From Nemertoderma westbladi (Eukaryota > Xenacoelomorpha > Nemertodermatida > Nemertodermatidae): a DNA stretch of 64,000 nucleotides. A program made the position numbers and the translations under genes. Positions 45,055-55,199 of the stretch are shown here, piece after piece. The DNA lies in contig JAUCBJ010001656.1 of assembly GCA_032718475.1 (NCBI GenBank), forward strand, positions 44,508 through 108,507, given 5' to 3'. Each line of letters opens with the position of its first letter. The first letter of the stretch is position 1. A model generated the notes under the pieces. That model was not told the origin of the DNA. It saw only the letters and a list, made by a program, of their open reading frames with translations, and did no database searches.

Positions 45055-47060
45055 AATATTTGTTCTAGAACTTAATTTTGTTCTGGAACATTTTATATAC
45101 AAATAGAAATAATGGGAACAGTTCCGCCAACATTTTCGTTGCTTTTTTCAACAAATTTTCATGCTTTTTTGTCAGCTTCTTTCCTAATAAATGTTCTAGA
45201 ACGTATATTGAGTGTTCTAGAACTTTGAAAAAGTTCTAGAACATTTTAATTATGAATTTTCGAGAAAATAATTTTATTTATTAATTAAATTAAAATTATT
45301 AAAACAATTGTTAGATTTTATTATTTTTTATGCTATTTTGCCTGTTTTTTTATTGATAAGAGTTCTAGAACATTTATTAAATGTTCTAGAACATGTACCA
45401 AATGTTCTAGAAAATTGTTAATAACAATTTTCGATAAAAAAATTCTAGAATATTTGTTCTTTTAAAAAATATTACTAAAATGATTGTTTAATTAATAAAA
45501 ATTGGAAAACAGAACAACTAACCAAACCATAACGATAGCATTCTAGAACATTTTTTTAAATGTTCGCTAGGGCTCGTATTGAATACGTAGGCCTACACTA
45601 TAATGGCATCAATAGTCAATCGTCGACATCTGTCGACATCTATTTTTACTTGTATAATTATAAATTATTACTTGAGTACATAAAATTACTAGATGTGTAT
45701 GTTAATTATACAAAAAATGTGTTAAAAAAACAAAAATATAATTTTTAAAAATGTTCTAGAACCAAAAATAATATGTTCTACGACATTATTTAACAAAAAA
45801 ATAATTCGAAATATCCTAGAATACTTAACACTAACATTAAAAAGTAGTAGCTAGTAAACTATACACATTTTAGAGCAAAATGAAAATGTTAGCACGGGCG
45901 GAACTCTAGCCGAAAAAAGAACTATCTTCTATAAAATATTTATAGAAGGAAGTAGGATATCGGAACCAGTGATGAAATTACTAGCTAAACCTATCTAAAA
46001 CACTAGCTACCATAACATTTAGTATCTTGCTTAAAACGAGGAGACTTCAATTACGTCCATTAACCAAATTGCAACAAATGAAAATTTATAGAACTTTTCC
46101 CATGCCTGCACACACACAGTGCAGCAGGACGCTACCGGTTATAATCCAGCCTCCATAAATTATGAAGGCTGCACGCTTGCAAGGCCTTTAATAGAGTACG
46201 CTACATGATAATATATTAAATGTATAATTTATAATAATAGCTATTTTTTGCTAATTTCTTTATAAATGTTACTCTATAGAACACGTGTTAGCTATCAATT
46301 TTGATAAATATTTATGTTCTAGAACACATTTTATAATTTTTATACTGGGTAGTTTTTTCGGAAACAGTTCCGTATAGAACTGCATTTTTAAAACTTATGT
46401 CATTGTTACTATGGCAGCATTGAAGAGTTCTAGAACAATAGAATAGTATTATATACCGGTACTATTCTAGAACATAAATAAAGGTAACAGTTCCGTATAG
46501 AACTGCATTTTTATAATATAAATCATTGTTACCATTGCAACAATGAAGAGTTCTAGAACAAAAAATATATAATATACACTATTCTAGAACAAAAATAAAA
46601 TAAAAAGATTATTGTTCTAGAACATATAGGCCCTAGCTAGTAATTTTTTTAAATTTAAAATAGCTAGTAATAATAAAAAATGTATTTATTTATATTATTA
46701 TTAAAAAATTTATCTACCTGTACCAAATTGTATTATTTGTTAAATTTACTAGCTATATTAAAATTAAAAAAAAAGTAGCTATATTAAAATTAAAAAAAAC
46801 TAGCTATATGTATTAGAACATTATATTTTTTATTTTATTTATGTTCTAGAAAAGTATATAATACTTTTCTATTGTTCTAGAACTCTTCAATGTTGCCATA
46901 GTAACAATGACATAAGTTTTAAAAATGCAGTTCTATACGGAACTTTAGCCGTTTTTTCTATTTTTTTTATAAATGTTATAGAACAAGTGTTAGTTATCAA
47001 TTTGATAAATATTTTCGTTCTAGAACACATTTTTTTCTAGAACATTTTTTGGAAAAAATA
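45055..47060. repeat. AT-rich region packed with GTTCTAGAAC palindromes and inverted copies
   Basis: About 20 copies of ttctagaa(c) are scattered irregularly. A longer block with gttccgtatagaactgcatt and cattgttactatgg occurs at about 46365-46440, again at 46486-46560, and inverted at about 46860-46950. Its left neighbour (tagctatcaattttgataaa, 46290) recurs in direct orientation near 46990. It looks like overlapping foldback elements. There are no supported genes. Confidence 0.8.
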
Positions 47061-47693
47061 CAATACTACTGTTAGAAGGTCAAATATTTGTAAAAAACCT
47101 CAAATGATAAAAGCGTTTTTATATGAAAAAAATTGGTCAAACTATGGGTACCCAAGGTGAAGTAATGCCCGTTTTTCACTATGGGAGAAGCTTCGATGTA
47201 CGAAATTCATGCTGAAATAGGCCCAGATAAAAGTGAGAGAAGACTTACAACAAATAAGTCGACGTAAGTGGAGCAAAAAGTAACATTTTTGTCTTGTTGT
47301 CTTTTTTGCCACCACTTAAATAGTTATTGTAAGGCAGCTTGTATTTTTTGTCTAGCTATAATATAACTGCTGATAGCTAGCCATCTGGAATTCCAATGAT
47401 TTTTACTGCATTTTTAATTATTGATTATTTAGTGAACATGAACATGAACATGAACTATAATATGAATGAAGTAACAAAAAAGAAAAAATTTTATTTCTTT
47501 TAAATGTGTGGGCTGATCCACTGGGGTCGATAAAATGAGGCTGTGAAAGTGAGTATGACGCCCTGTGAAAACGTGGTTGTCAGCGCTGTCAAAGTGCGTT
47601 CAAAATGCGACACAAAATCAAGTGGATCTCTATTAAATATTGATCACTATAATAACAAATAATATACAAACTATAATAACTGTAGGCAATACT
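47061..47693. other. Upstream region of the glycosyltransferase-like gene
   Basis: AT-rich, with a tandem gaacat run near 47435-47450. No TATA box or initiator could be assigned with confidence. Confidence 0.4.
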
Positions 47694-48513
47694 ATGGCAC
47701 GTATTAAACCGAAAATATTATTAAAATTTATCGCACTATATTTATTAGTTGTGGCTATTTTTGGATTATTTGGCTTTGATAACACGAAATATGTTACCCA
47801 TTCTCAGGAAAACAAAACTGATGTCAGGAAATATGTTACCCATTCTCATGAAAACAAAACTGATGTCAGGAAATATGTTACCCATTCTCATGAAAACAAA
47901 ACTGATGTCAGGAAATATGTTACCCATTCTCATGAAAACAAAACATTAATTTGCGACGAGAATCTTCCAGCTGACACTTACAACGGTTTCCCCGATGCGG
48001 AAACGTATGCAGACCTGGCAACGAGTATTTCCAACGTTCTAGAAAACAACGATGATTCTAGAGTAGTAAATAAGTTCCTTTCAGACCTCGAAAATGGTAA
48101 AGACCCGAAAACCTTATTAACTTTCAATGATAAATACGGGGTTTTTCAGCTCAACGGAAGATTTATACACTGGATCTATTGGGAAGGTGAATTACCTGAA
48201 TTTGTTTACTTGTGTACAGTGACACTGACATGTTTGGAGTCTCCAGGTTTGTACGTAATCCCTATAAATATTCGATTATTCCCCAAACTCATGACCAACA
48301 CGCACAACGCTTTGGAATACTTAACATTAAATCATCAGTCAGACTATTTCAGAGCCAAGGTTTTGTATGTGTATGGAGGAATGTATAGCGATGCGGATAT
48401 ACTGACAGTAAGTGGTGGATACCGCGGGAAATTCGAACGGCTAGCCAATGGAGTTGATATGGTAACTTGCAGCGAACCATATGAGAGGGCAATCACTACC
48501 ATGGGCATCATAG
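47694..48513 (+). CDS. Glycosyltransferase-like gene, exon 1
   Basis: Encodes the cytoplasmic tail, membrane anchor, repeated stem and the DXD half of the catalytic domain. It ends after ATA G at gtaata. Confidence 0.8.
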
Positions 48514-49123
48514 GTAATAATAATTAGTTGATATAGTTCAGGGTATCGTAGAGTAGGCTACAATTAGTAGTTTCGTTATTTAATTGGAACGCTCCTTCAT
48601 TATGCCGCGAAGGTCCCATGAAGTTATGTTATCTTATAATATGTTTCATTTGTTTTAGTGTTGTTAGATGAATTCCTTTATATTATTATTTCTCATTATA
48701 GGACCTACACGGTTTAACACAACGGTGATGAGACTATGGGTTGAAGGTGTAGAGAATCTACTAAATATCCATTATGATGAACTAATTAAGAGAAAACGAT
48801 ACCCACTAGGACTCATCCAATTGGGTGGAGGATTGTATCTACCATTGGTTACCAATCTACTGAAGGTTGGGGAACTCAACTACGAACAAGAAGATGGCGC
48901 CAAGTCCTGTTTGCAGTTCGATCATTTTTCAAGGATAGTGCACAACGACATGGTGAGACGGATTCACAATGGGTCTGATCTTATCCTATATTCCAGAAAT
49001 GCTGAAGCCAAAGATATCGAGAAGATTTCCGACAGGGCGCAACTACTACGGCATCCAAAAAACTTTGTGCGCATTTTGAGATACTCGATACACAAGTGCG
49101 CCAAACATTTGTGTTTAATTTAG
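47694..49123 (+). CDS. Type II membrane glycosyltransferase-like protein (DXD family), two exons
   Basis: join(47694-48513, 48702-49123), 413 residues. The 188-bp intron is phase 1 (atag|gtaata ... tctcattatag). Residues 12-28 are a single hydrophobic segment (FIALYLLVVAIFGLFGF), then a repeated stem, then the catalytic part. HWIYWEGELPEFVYLC (159-174), then SDYFRAKVLYVYGGMYSDADI with Asp233-Ala-Asp235 as the DXD motif, match capsular-polysaccharide-synthesis/GT32-like transferases that bind a nucleotide sugar through Mn2+. This implies a Golgi lumenal enzyme; donor and acceptor are unknown. The ATG at 47694 was chosen because it gives a short basic tail before the membrane segment. The longer open frame from 47640 begins with TTG. 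The gene looks intact, but I see no polyadenylation signal close by. Confidence 0.8.
47787..47942 (+). repeat. 42-bp in-frame coding minisatellite
   Basis: 3.7 units of aaatatgttacccattctca plus gaaaacaaaactgatgtcag, coding KYVTHSHENKTDVR. Each unit carries an Asn-Lys-Thr N-glycosylation sequon in the presumed lumenal stem. Confidence 0.93.
48702..49123 (+). CDS. Glycosyltransferase-like gene, exon 2
   Basis: The acceptor is ttatttctcattatag at 48686-48701. The reading is (G)PTRFNTTVMRLWVEGVENL and runs to TAG at 49121-49123. It continues the family pattern downstream of the DXD motif. Confidence 0.75.
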
Positions 49124-49264
49124 GTTTATTTTTGGTTATAATTGCGTTACTTGATATATATTATCATTGTGGTAAAAAATCGAATATTTCATATTGTTAA
49201 AAAGGAAGTAATATACTATAATTATACATAAACAATGATTACTTTATATGCGCAGAATGGGTAA

Positions 49265-49288
49265 GGGGGGGGGGGGGGGGGGGGGGGG
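49265..49288. repeat. Long poly-G tract
   Basis: About 23-25 consecutive G's, which might form quadruplexes or mark a sequencing-difficult site. Similar runs are poly-C at 53288-53308 and poly-G at 55169-55194. Confidence 0.85.
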
Positions 49289-49424
49289 TCATTCTAGAAT
49301 TTTTTGTTCTAATTCATCTGTATCTTTGAGTCATGTTTGTTGAGAAAACTGATATTTCGTGACTTTTCCTAAAATTTAATGGGCCATCCAACAGCGAAAA
49401 CGCACGGCGATATTTACATGGCTA

Positions 49425-50230
49425 TGTTAGTTTGGCTGTGGTCCCTTTCTGGCACCCATCTCCAGTAGTTTTAGTGCTTAAATTTTGAAATATTTTTATG
49501 GCTCACAAAAATAAATTTATTTGCAGTATACTGTTTAGCGGTTTTTTTGGATGCTGATCGCGATTATAGAACTCAAATATAACATCCGAGAAAATTTATG
49601 GTAATTTTGAATGTGCCCTCTGGGGCAGGAAAAAAAACAAGTAGTGCAAATATGATAAGGAAAAATCACCACAAAATCATATTGATTTTATGACCAAGTA
49701 GATTTTTTGGGATGCTGATCACGAATATGACACTGATATATATTGTACATTGATGATTAGGCCAAATTTTGGATATGTGTCATTGTGCCACACGAAAAAT
49801 GCAATTACTGTAGCACAAATTGAATGTTGAAATTTGACACTCAAAAATATCGTCTTATCCAATCAATTTCGATTTTTGCCTTTTTAAATTTTTGCTACTT
49901 GTATTTTTCGTCCCACATGGCAAGCACCAAAAATGATAGTTGCGTTACCACGAATAATTTTTCATGAGATGTATCGTGATCTCGTGATCAGCGACATTGA
50001 AAACCAGTATAGCTTCAGAATTACCAAACCAAAGGCAAATTTCTAACAGTTTATAATTTTTTGCTATCGGTACTTGTAATTTTCAGTCTGGGGCACCAGA
50101 ATGGCACCAAAATTGGGTTTGCATTTACAATAAATATTTATAACTAGTTTCATCGTGATCAGCGACCTCGAAAACCCGTATACCATCAAAATTGTAATTT
50201 TTGAGCTAAGATCTAAAAAATGTCTAACAT
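49425..50230 (-). repeat. Dispersed element, right copy of the inverted pair
   Basis: Reverse-complement relative of 41700-42600. Shared landmarks are gtccctttctggcacccatc at 49441-49465, tgatcacgaatatgacac, cacaaaatcatattgatttt, and gtgatcagcgacctcgaaaa near 50160. Point differences and small indels are frequent, so the copies are not recent. Confidence 0.8.
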
Positions 50231-51329
50231 GACCTCCCCCCCGGGCCAATTACTTTGTAAAATAGCCCGGGCCAGATAGGGTTAAAGGGAAGAGTGTTGC
50301 TGTACTTTAGTATTTATTAACATAATAAATCAATTAGTGCGTAATTATGTTCGTTGCTTAACCACACCCACTGTCGTTTTGTTTCCACATCCAAACGTTG
50401 AAAATAAAATAGTACACTTCCATCATTGAAGTTTTGATTCAAATGAACCTTTACTTACAAAACGAGAGCTAACAATTCTAACATCTTCTAACCATAACCA
50501 TCGTTCTCCGCCTCTCTAACGCATGTAGTTAGGAACTGCAAGTAGTTGACTTTCTTAGAATAGTAGAGCAATAATTAGAGCAATAATAGAAACCAACCAC
50601 TAGGAGATAGTTTCGATAATTCATCTGTTTTTATGGGCCAGTAGTAGCGAAAATTTATTTTGGACATTTTACTTGACAATCTATTCTACTTTATATGACA
50701 ACTAACTGAACAAAAATACATTATACCGTAATTTATATAATTCACAGCCAACATCATTCATTATGCGACTAGCTGGAGCTGGAAGGGCGAGTCTCAATGT
50801 GTCTGCATGGAACCAGCGCCTGTTATTTTAATTTTTTATCATTTCCATTTAATTTTGTGGATGTAGATTGCATTTCTACTGTATCTATAATTCCTATCGG
50901 CTACAGAGTGAATGTAATTCGGAACTGAACATCTTAGCTAACCGATGCCTGTACAATCCGACATTAAATAAGCCTACTAAGAGATATGAATATGGAGATG
51001 ATATCAATGTTCAACAACTTCATTAACATTCCTTCGATGTGGTTTAATTATTTGAATGATTCAGTATTGAATCACGTGACTCACATGTAATGTTACAGTG
51101 GGGAATTGCTGGGATACCTGCTCTAAATTTTAACCTCGAAATTATTGTCGATTTGAGTTATGTACATTATGTCATTAATTATTAATTATAATTAATTAAT
51201 AACATTTCATAAACTTTCATAGGAGGCTTGAATGTACATGTACATTATATTGGTTGCTCCGATGTTTGTATTAGGCTAACTGAGAATATATCAGGTATGA
51301 ATAATTAGTGTTCTTTATTATTTATCTAA
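50231..51329. other. Unique AT-rich sequence, no gene
   Basis: No frame with recognisable motifs. An isolated cacgtg lies near 51074. Confidence 0.5.
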
Positions 51330-51490
51330 TACAGTAAGACCCCTTGGAAGAGTAAACTGCTCTTTGGGGCCGTTTCCCAGGTTGCGGTTAGGCCTAGGGA
51401 TAACATTTCACACATCGCAGTAATTGTGATTGTGATTTGTCTGCTTAGGCGACTGCGTATTATATTTATTTAGATAAATAAAATAAATGG
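51330..51490 (+). mobile_element. LINE 3' UTR remnant
   Basis: gaccccttggaagagtaaac followed by tgctctttggggcc resembles the 3' UTR hairpin of the LINE that ends at 14804 (gacccccttggaaataaactgc...aggggtaatcc). It ends in an A/T-rich tail (tagataaataaaataaatgg). No coding part remains. Confidence 0.55.
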
Positions 51491-51659
51491 GTAAAACAAA
51501 CACACAGCTCTTACACCCCCCAAACTAACAAAAAACATAGGATCAGGACATTAACATACAGGTATGTATCGCACCCTAACCCTAACCTAACCGTCATACA
51601 CTAAATGATACCGGTAGTATAGTGCACAAAAGCTAAGCCTATATTCTATAGAAAAATAT

Positions 51660-51983
51660 ATGACATTTTGTCGCCGTAAAGGGGTAGAACTCGGGCAAAA
51701 ATTAATTTTATCAAAAATATGGTTGCCTGAGACACAGTACGCGGTAATCTGGACACCTCATCAGCTGGGCAAAGGATTACCCAAAGCCTATCTATATTGC
51801 ACCAATGACCTAAAAAATCGCACCATGAACTCTGTTACCACCTATCCCAGACAGACATCAGACCACAGAACATTGGGACCCTGTACAGTAAGTAAATCAG
51901 TGATACCAAAGGAAAAACTGGTAGGTTGCTGGGGCAAACGCACACAGTATAAAAAATATATTAGATTTTACAATTTGCAATAA
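51660..51983 (+). CDS. Short unidentified open frame (107 codons)
   Basis: An ATG-started frame (MTFCRRKGVELGQKL...) with Lys/Tyr-rich content, no signal peptide or membrane segment and no motif I recognise. It is followed directly by AT-rich repeats. It may be chance or a remnant. Confidence 0.2.
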   Translation: MTFCRRKGVELGQKLILSKIWLPETQYAVIWTPHQLGKGLPKAYLYCTNDLKNRTMNSVTTYPRQTSDHRTLGPCTVSKSVIPKEKLVGCWGKRTQYKKYIRFYNLQ

Positions 51984-52004
51984 CTATAAATACTAACTAA
52001 ACTA

Positions 52005-52172
52005 TAAATATATTTATGCGCACCAACTAAAGTAGACTAACTATAAATATATATATACGCACCAACTAAAGTAGACTAACTATAAATATATGTATACGCA
52101 CCAACTAAAGTAGACTAACTATAAATATATGTATACGCACCAACTAAAGTAGACTAACTATAAATATATGTA
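52005..52172. repeat. 39-bp tandem repeat, left part
   Basis: Four to five units of tataaatatatgtatacgca plus ccaactaaagtagactaac. The array is continued at 53587 after an insertion. Confidence 0.9.
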
Positions 52173-53586
52173 TCCCTGTTGAAAATTCATAGTACATTTC
52201 CTAAGATTTGCAAGTTCCTTGCTATCAGTTTATTACACTTGTCAAAATATGTTTAGTAACAAAAATTTCTTAAACTTAATAGAGCATGTAAGTTATTTCT
52301 TTAGTTTTAATAAATATTGAAAGTGTTACTTTGCTCACTTATATTTTGCAGGTACTTGCCATGTTCCTGCAAAGTATTGCATATATACAGATATAGGCTT
52401 ACTGCAGTACTGTTAGTTGTTGGGCGAGCTTGTACTTGCCTGAGTCTAGGCATAACAATGTCACTGTATTACATACAACAGTTCAGTAGTTTCAGTGGGG
52501 CCTGCCAGTTGTCAGGTCTGAATGCAGCTATCCCAGGTAGCCCATGACGTCCACGAAAGAAATTAAACGTTCATATTTGGTACTTTTTTCCTGCGAATCT
52601 GAATCTTTAATATAGGTAAAAAATGCTGACGTTGTAATTTAACGTCATAACTGGATCGAAATTGAATAAGAACCAAAACAAACGAATATTTAGCATTCCT
52701 ATTACATTATTCAGTTTTGCGTTCATTTTTGGTGATTTAATGAGTGATTCCTCTGCTTACCAAAGCTACTATGTTGGAATGAAATAAGATATGAAAATAA
52801 TGAAGAAAGAAAGCCGAAAAATTTTTGTTTTGTTTAAACAAAATACCATTAAATTATGTTGAGATAAAGCAGATATATGTGCGTTGGAATGTTCAAGCTA
52901 TTAATATCGCAAGATAGATTTTTTGAATCGCAAAACATTATTTTTAAATGTTACAGTGTTTCTTATGCTTCAATTGCTTTTGTGTATTAATTTATATTTT
53001 TGAATAGATATAAAATGTCAAATGACCTATTACAAGGTCTTAACGTTAATAAATTGTCGTAGATTTATCAATATGAATATTCTAATTTGTCTGAAAATAA
53101 GATAAATTATATTAATCTAACTAATCGTTTAAGAATATGTGGGGCATCACCAAAATATATCAAGGATACTCTCATATCACTATGGATTAAATATTTTCAT
53201 ATATACTCTGCTGTTTCCTGTTCTAAATGTATAGGGTATTGTAGGTGTAGGCCTGTAGAATGTAGGGTGTAGGGATTGGATAAGGTACCCCCCCCCCCCC
53301 CCCCCCACCCCCCTCCCATCTACACAGAACATGCACAGACAGTGCAGTGATTGGTCAGTCTCACGTTTGAGTTATATATTATAATTTGCATTGATAAATT
53401 TATAATTACCTTCTATTTACATGACATACTGTTTACAATTACCAAGTGCCTAATTAAAACTTTACATTCATAGAAAGATTTGGCTTATTAAGTGATATAC
53501 TTTACATATCTTGGCAAGTACTTGTTAAGAAGATAGCAAGTAGACTTTACAAGCTTAGTATGTGTAGCAGGGATTTTCAACAGGGA
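52173..53586. mobile_element. DNA-transposon-like insertion with TA target duplication
   Basis: The ends are tccctgttgaaaattc and, inverted, ggattttcaacaggga, each flanked by TA (52171-52172 and 53587-53588) that belongs to the broken 39-bp unit. The arms are related further inward but less well (tgctatc, acttg, caagat strings). 1414 bp with no supported transposase. Non-autonomous and possibly Tc1/mariner-like by the TA site. It contains a poly-C tract at 53288-53308. Confidence 0.7.
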
Positions 53587-53718
53587 TACGCACCAACTAA
53601 AGTAGACTAACTATAAATATATGTATACGCACCAACTAAAGTAGACTAACTATAAATATATGTATACGCACCAACTAAAGTAGACTAATTATAAATATAT
53701 GTATACGCACCAACTAAC
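53587..53718. repeat. 39-bp tandem repeat, right part
   Basis: Three more units of the array at 52005, ending in acgcacaacgcacaacgcac. Confidence 0.9.
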
Positions 53719-54505
53719 GCACAACGCACAACGCACAGCAGCTCGGTTCATTCCTGCGAGTATCTTTCCGTGCAGTGTTTGGTGGTGCAGCACCATGAGA
53801 AGATGGAAATTTGGCACTACAGCGCTCAGCATCTGCTACTAAAGCGTCAAACTCTTTGCGTTCCCACATCTGGATTCGACGCAGTAAAGTCCGTCTCATT
53901 CTGGGCTTTTGGAAACATTCGGGTCACTCTGAAAAATAGTGGCAATGAAGCAGAGGCAACGCTCCGAGGGAAGTGAACCGTTGGCAAGGCCACCCACCTC
54001 GGTAGTTAGGATGTCCGCGACCTTGCGCCCAACGTTTATCGCCTGGGACCACGTAATGACGGCCAGGCAGACGGGTGAGGCGTTCATGGCGGGATTCCCA
54101 GGCTTGGTCAGTCGATGAACCAGGGATGTTCAAAAACTCACCACCGAATGCCTGTTCAAGTAACTCAGGGGCCGAGGTGATGCTGACCTGGCCAACTGAA
54201 GGACGAGGCGTGCTTGCCCCCAATGCAACTGGAGGTGAGCAAAGGCGAAAGGTCTGACAGAGGGTCGTATCACCACTGGTATCCCCATCACTGCTCCCAC
54301 TAGACGATTCGGCCTCCAAACTCTCGTCGGGATCGTAGTCAGGGTTGATTATGGGCGAGATTTGAAGAGGACCCTGGGCCTGGTGTGTAGTACATGGTTC
54401 CTGCAACCTGACGTTGCCATGGAGGGACAACTTGTGCAACCTTTCCCGGCCCGGGTGCAGCCACACCGACTGGTCGCACATACCCTTATAAAGCAGGAGC
54501 AGCAT
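53714..54505 (-). pseudogene. GC-rich antisense frames, probable remnant of an unknown element or gene
   Basis: 54505-53924 codes 193 residues from ATG, including an acidic Ser/Asp-rich stretch (PDYDPDESLEAESSSGSS). 53899-53714, in another frame, codes LLRRIQMWERKEFDALVADA. The base composition is clearly richer in G and C than the surroundings, and the frames follow each other with only a small gap, as if one protein had been frameshifted. I do not recognise the family. Confidence 0.4.
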
Positions 54506-55195
54506 TTATTTATATATCTGTTAATTTATTCGATTAACTTAGCAATATTAAATAAGCAGTTGGTGGTGCAGTAGAGTTGTGGTAGAACATATCTTTATAC
54601 TAGATGTTAGCTATTTGTTTATAAAATAAAATCAAATTTATAAAATTACAATCTCACTCATTTACCAACTCTTAAAATCAAATTAATTAATTTGAAATTT
54701 ATTATATATATTATATTATATTATACTGTATATTGGAAATTTATTATATAAGTTGGTTGGCAACAGCAGCGGTAATCCTATCCAATATATTGCGTAGCTA
54801 TTCATACTTAAACAAAATGTTCCAGAACATCGTGTATTTATTTAATAAAATAAATGGCCTTCAGCGAACGATAATTCTTGCAATCTTTGAACGCCTATAT
54901 CTCAGCTGTTTACAAAATTCAGATATTGTTACATATTTGGAATCCTTGCAACGCGAGCTTTTTAATGATATGAAAAAATTACGACTAAAGTGAAGAATGT
55001 CCACGATACGGAGGGTGCGATTTCGCAAAAGACACTTTTTTTAAACTCTTATAAAAAAATTTTGAAGGCAAAATCGAAAATTCCGGCTTCATGGGGTCGT
55101 CGACGGTGAGTGGAACTAGTTGATTTTCAAATTTCAAGCAATATGATAAAGATTTGTAGAAAAATCTGGGGGGGGGGGGGGGGGGGGGGGGGGGT
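54506..55195. other. AT-rich sequence and poly-G tract
   Basis: No supported gene. The G run is at 55169-55194. Confidence 0.5.
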
Positions 55196-55199
55196 CCGT

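Noticed and set aside
47640-47693. Longer N-terminus of the glycosyltransferase-like protein
   Set aside because: The extension begins with TTG, not ATG; the ATG at 47694 gives a normal short cytoplasmic tail.
54733-54993. 86-codon frame as a gene
   Set aside because: Starts with TTG in an AT-rich stretch, with no motif or context.
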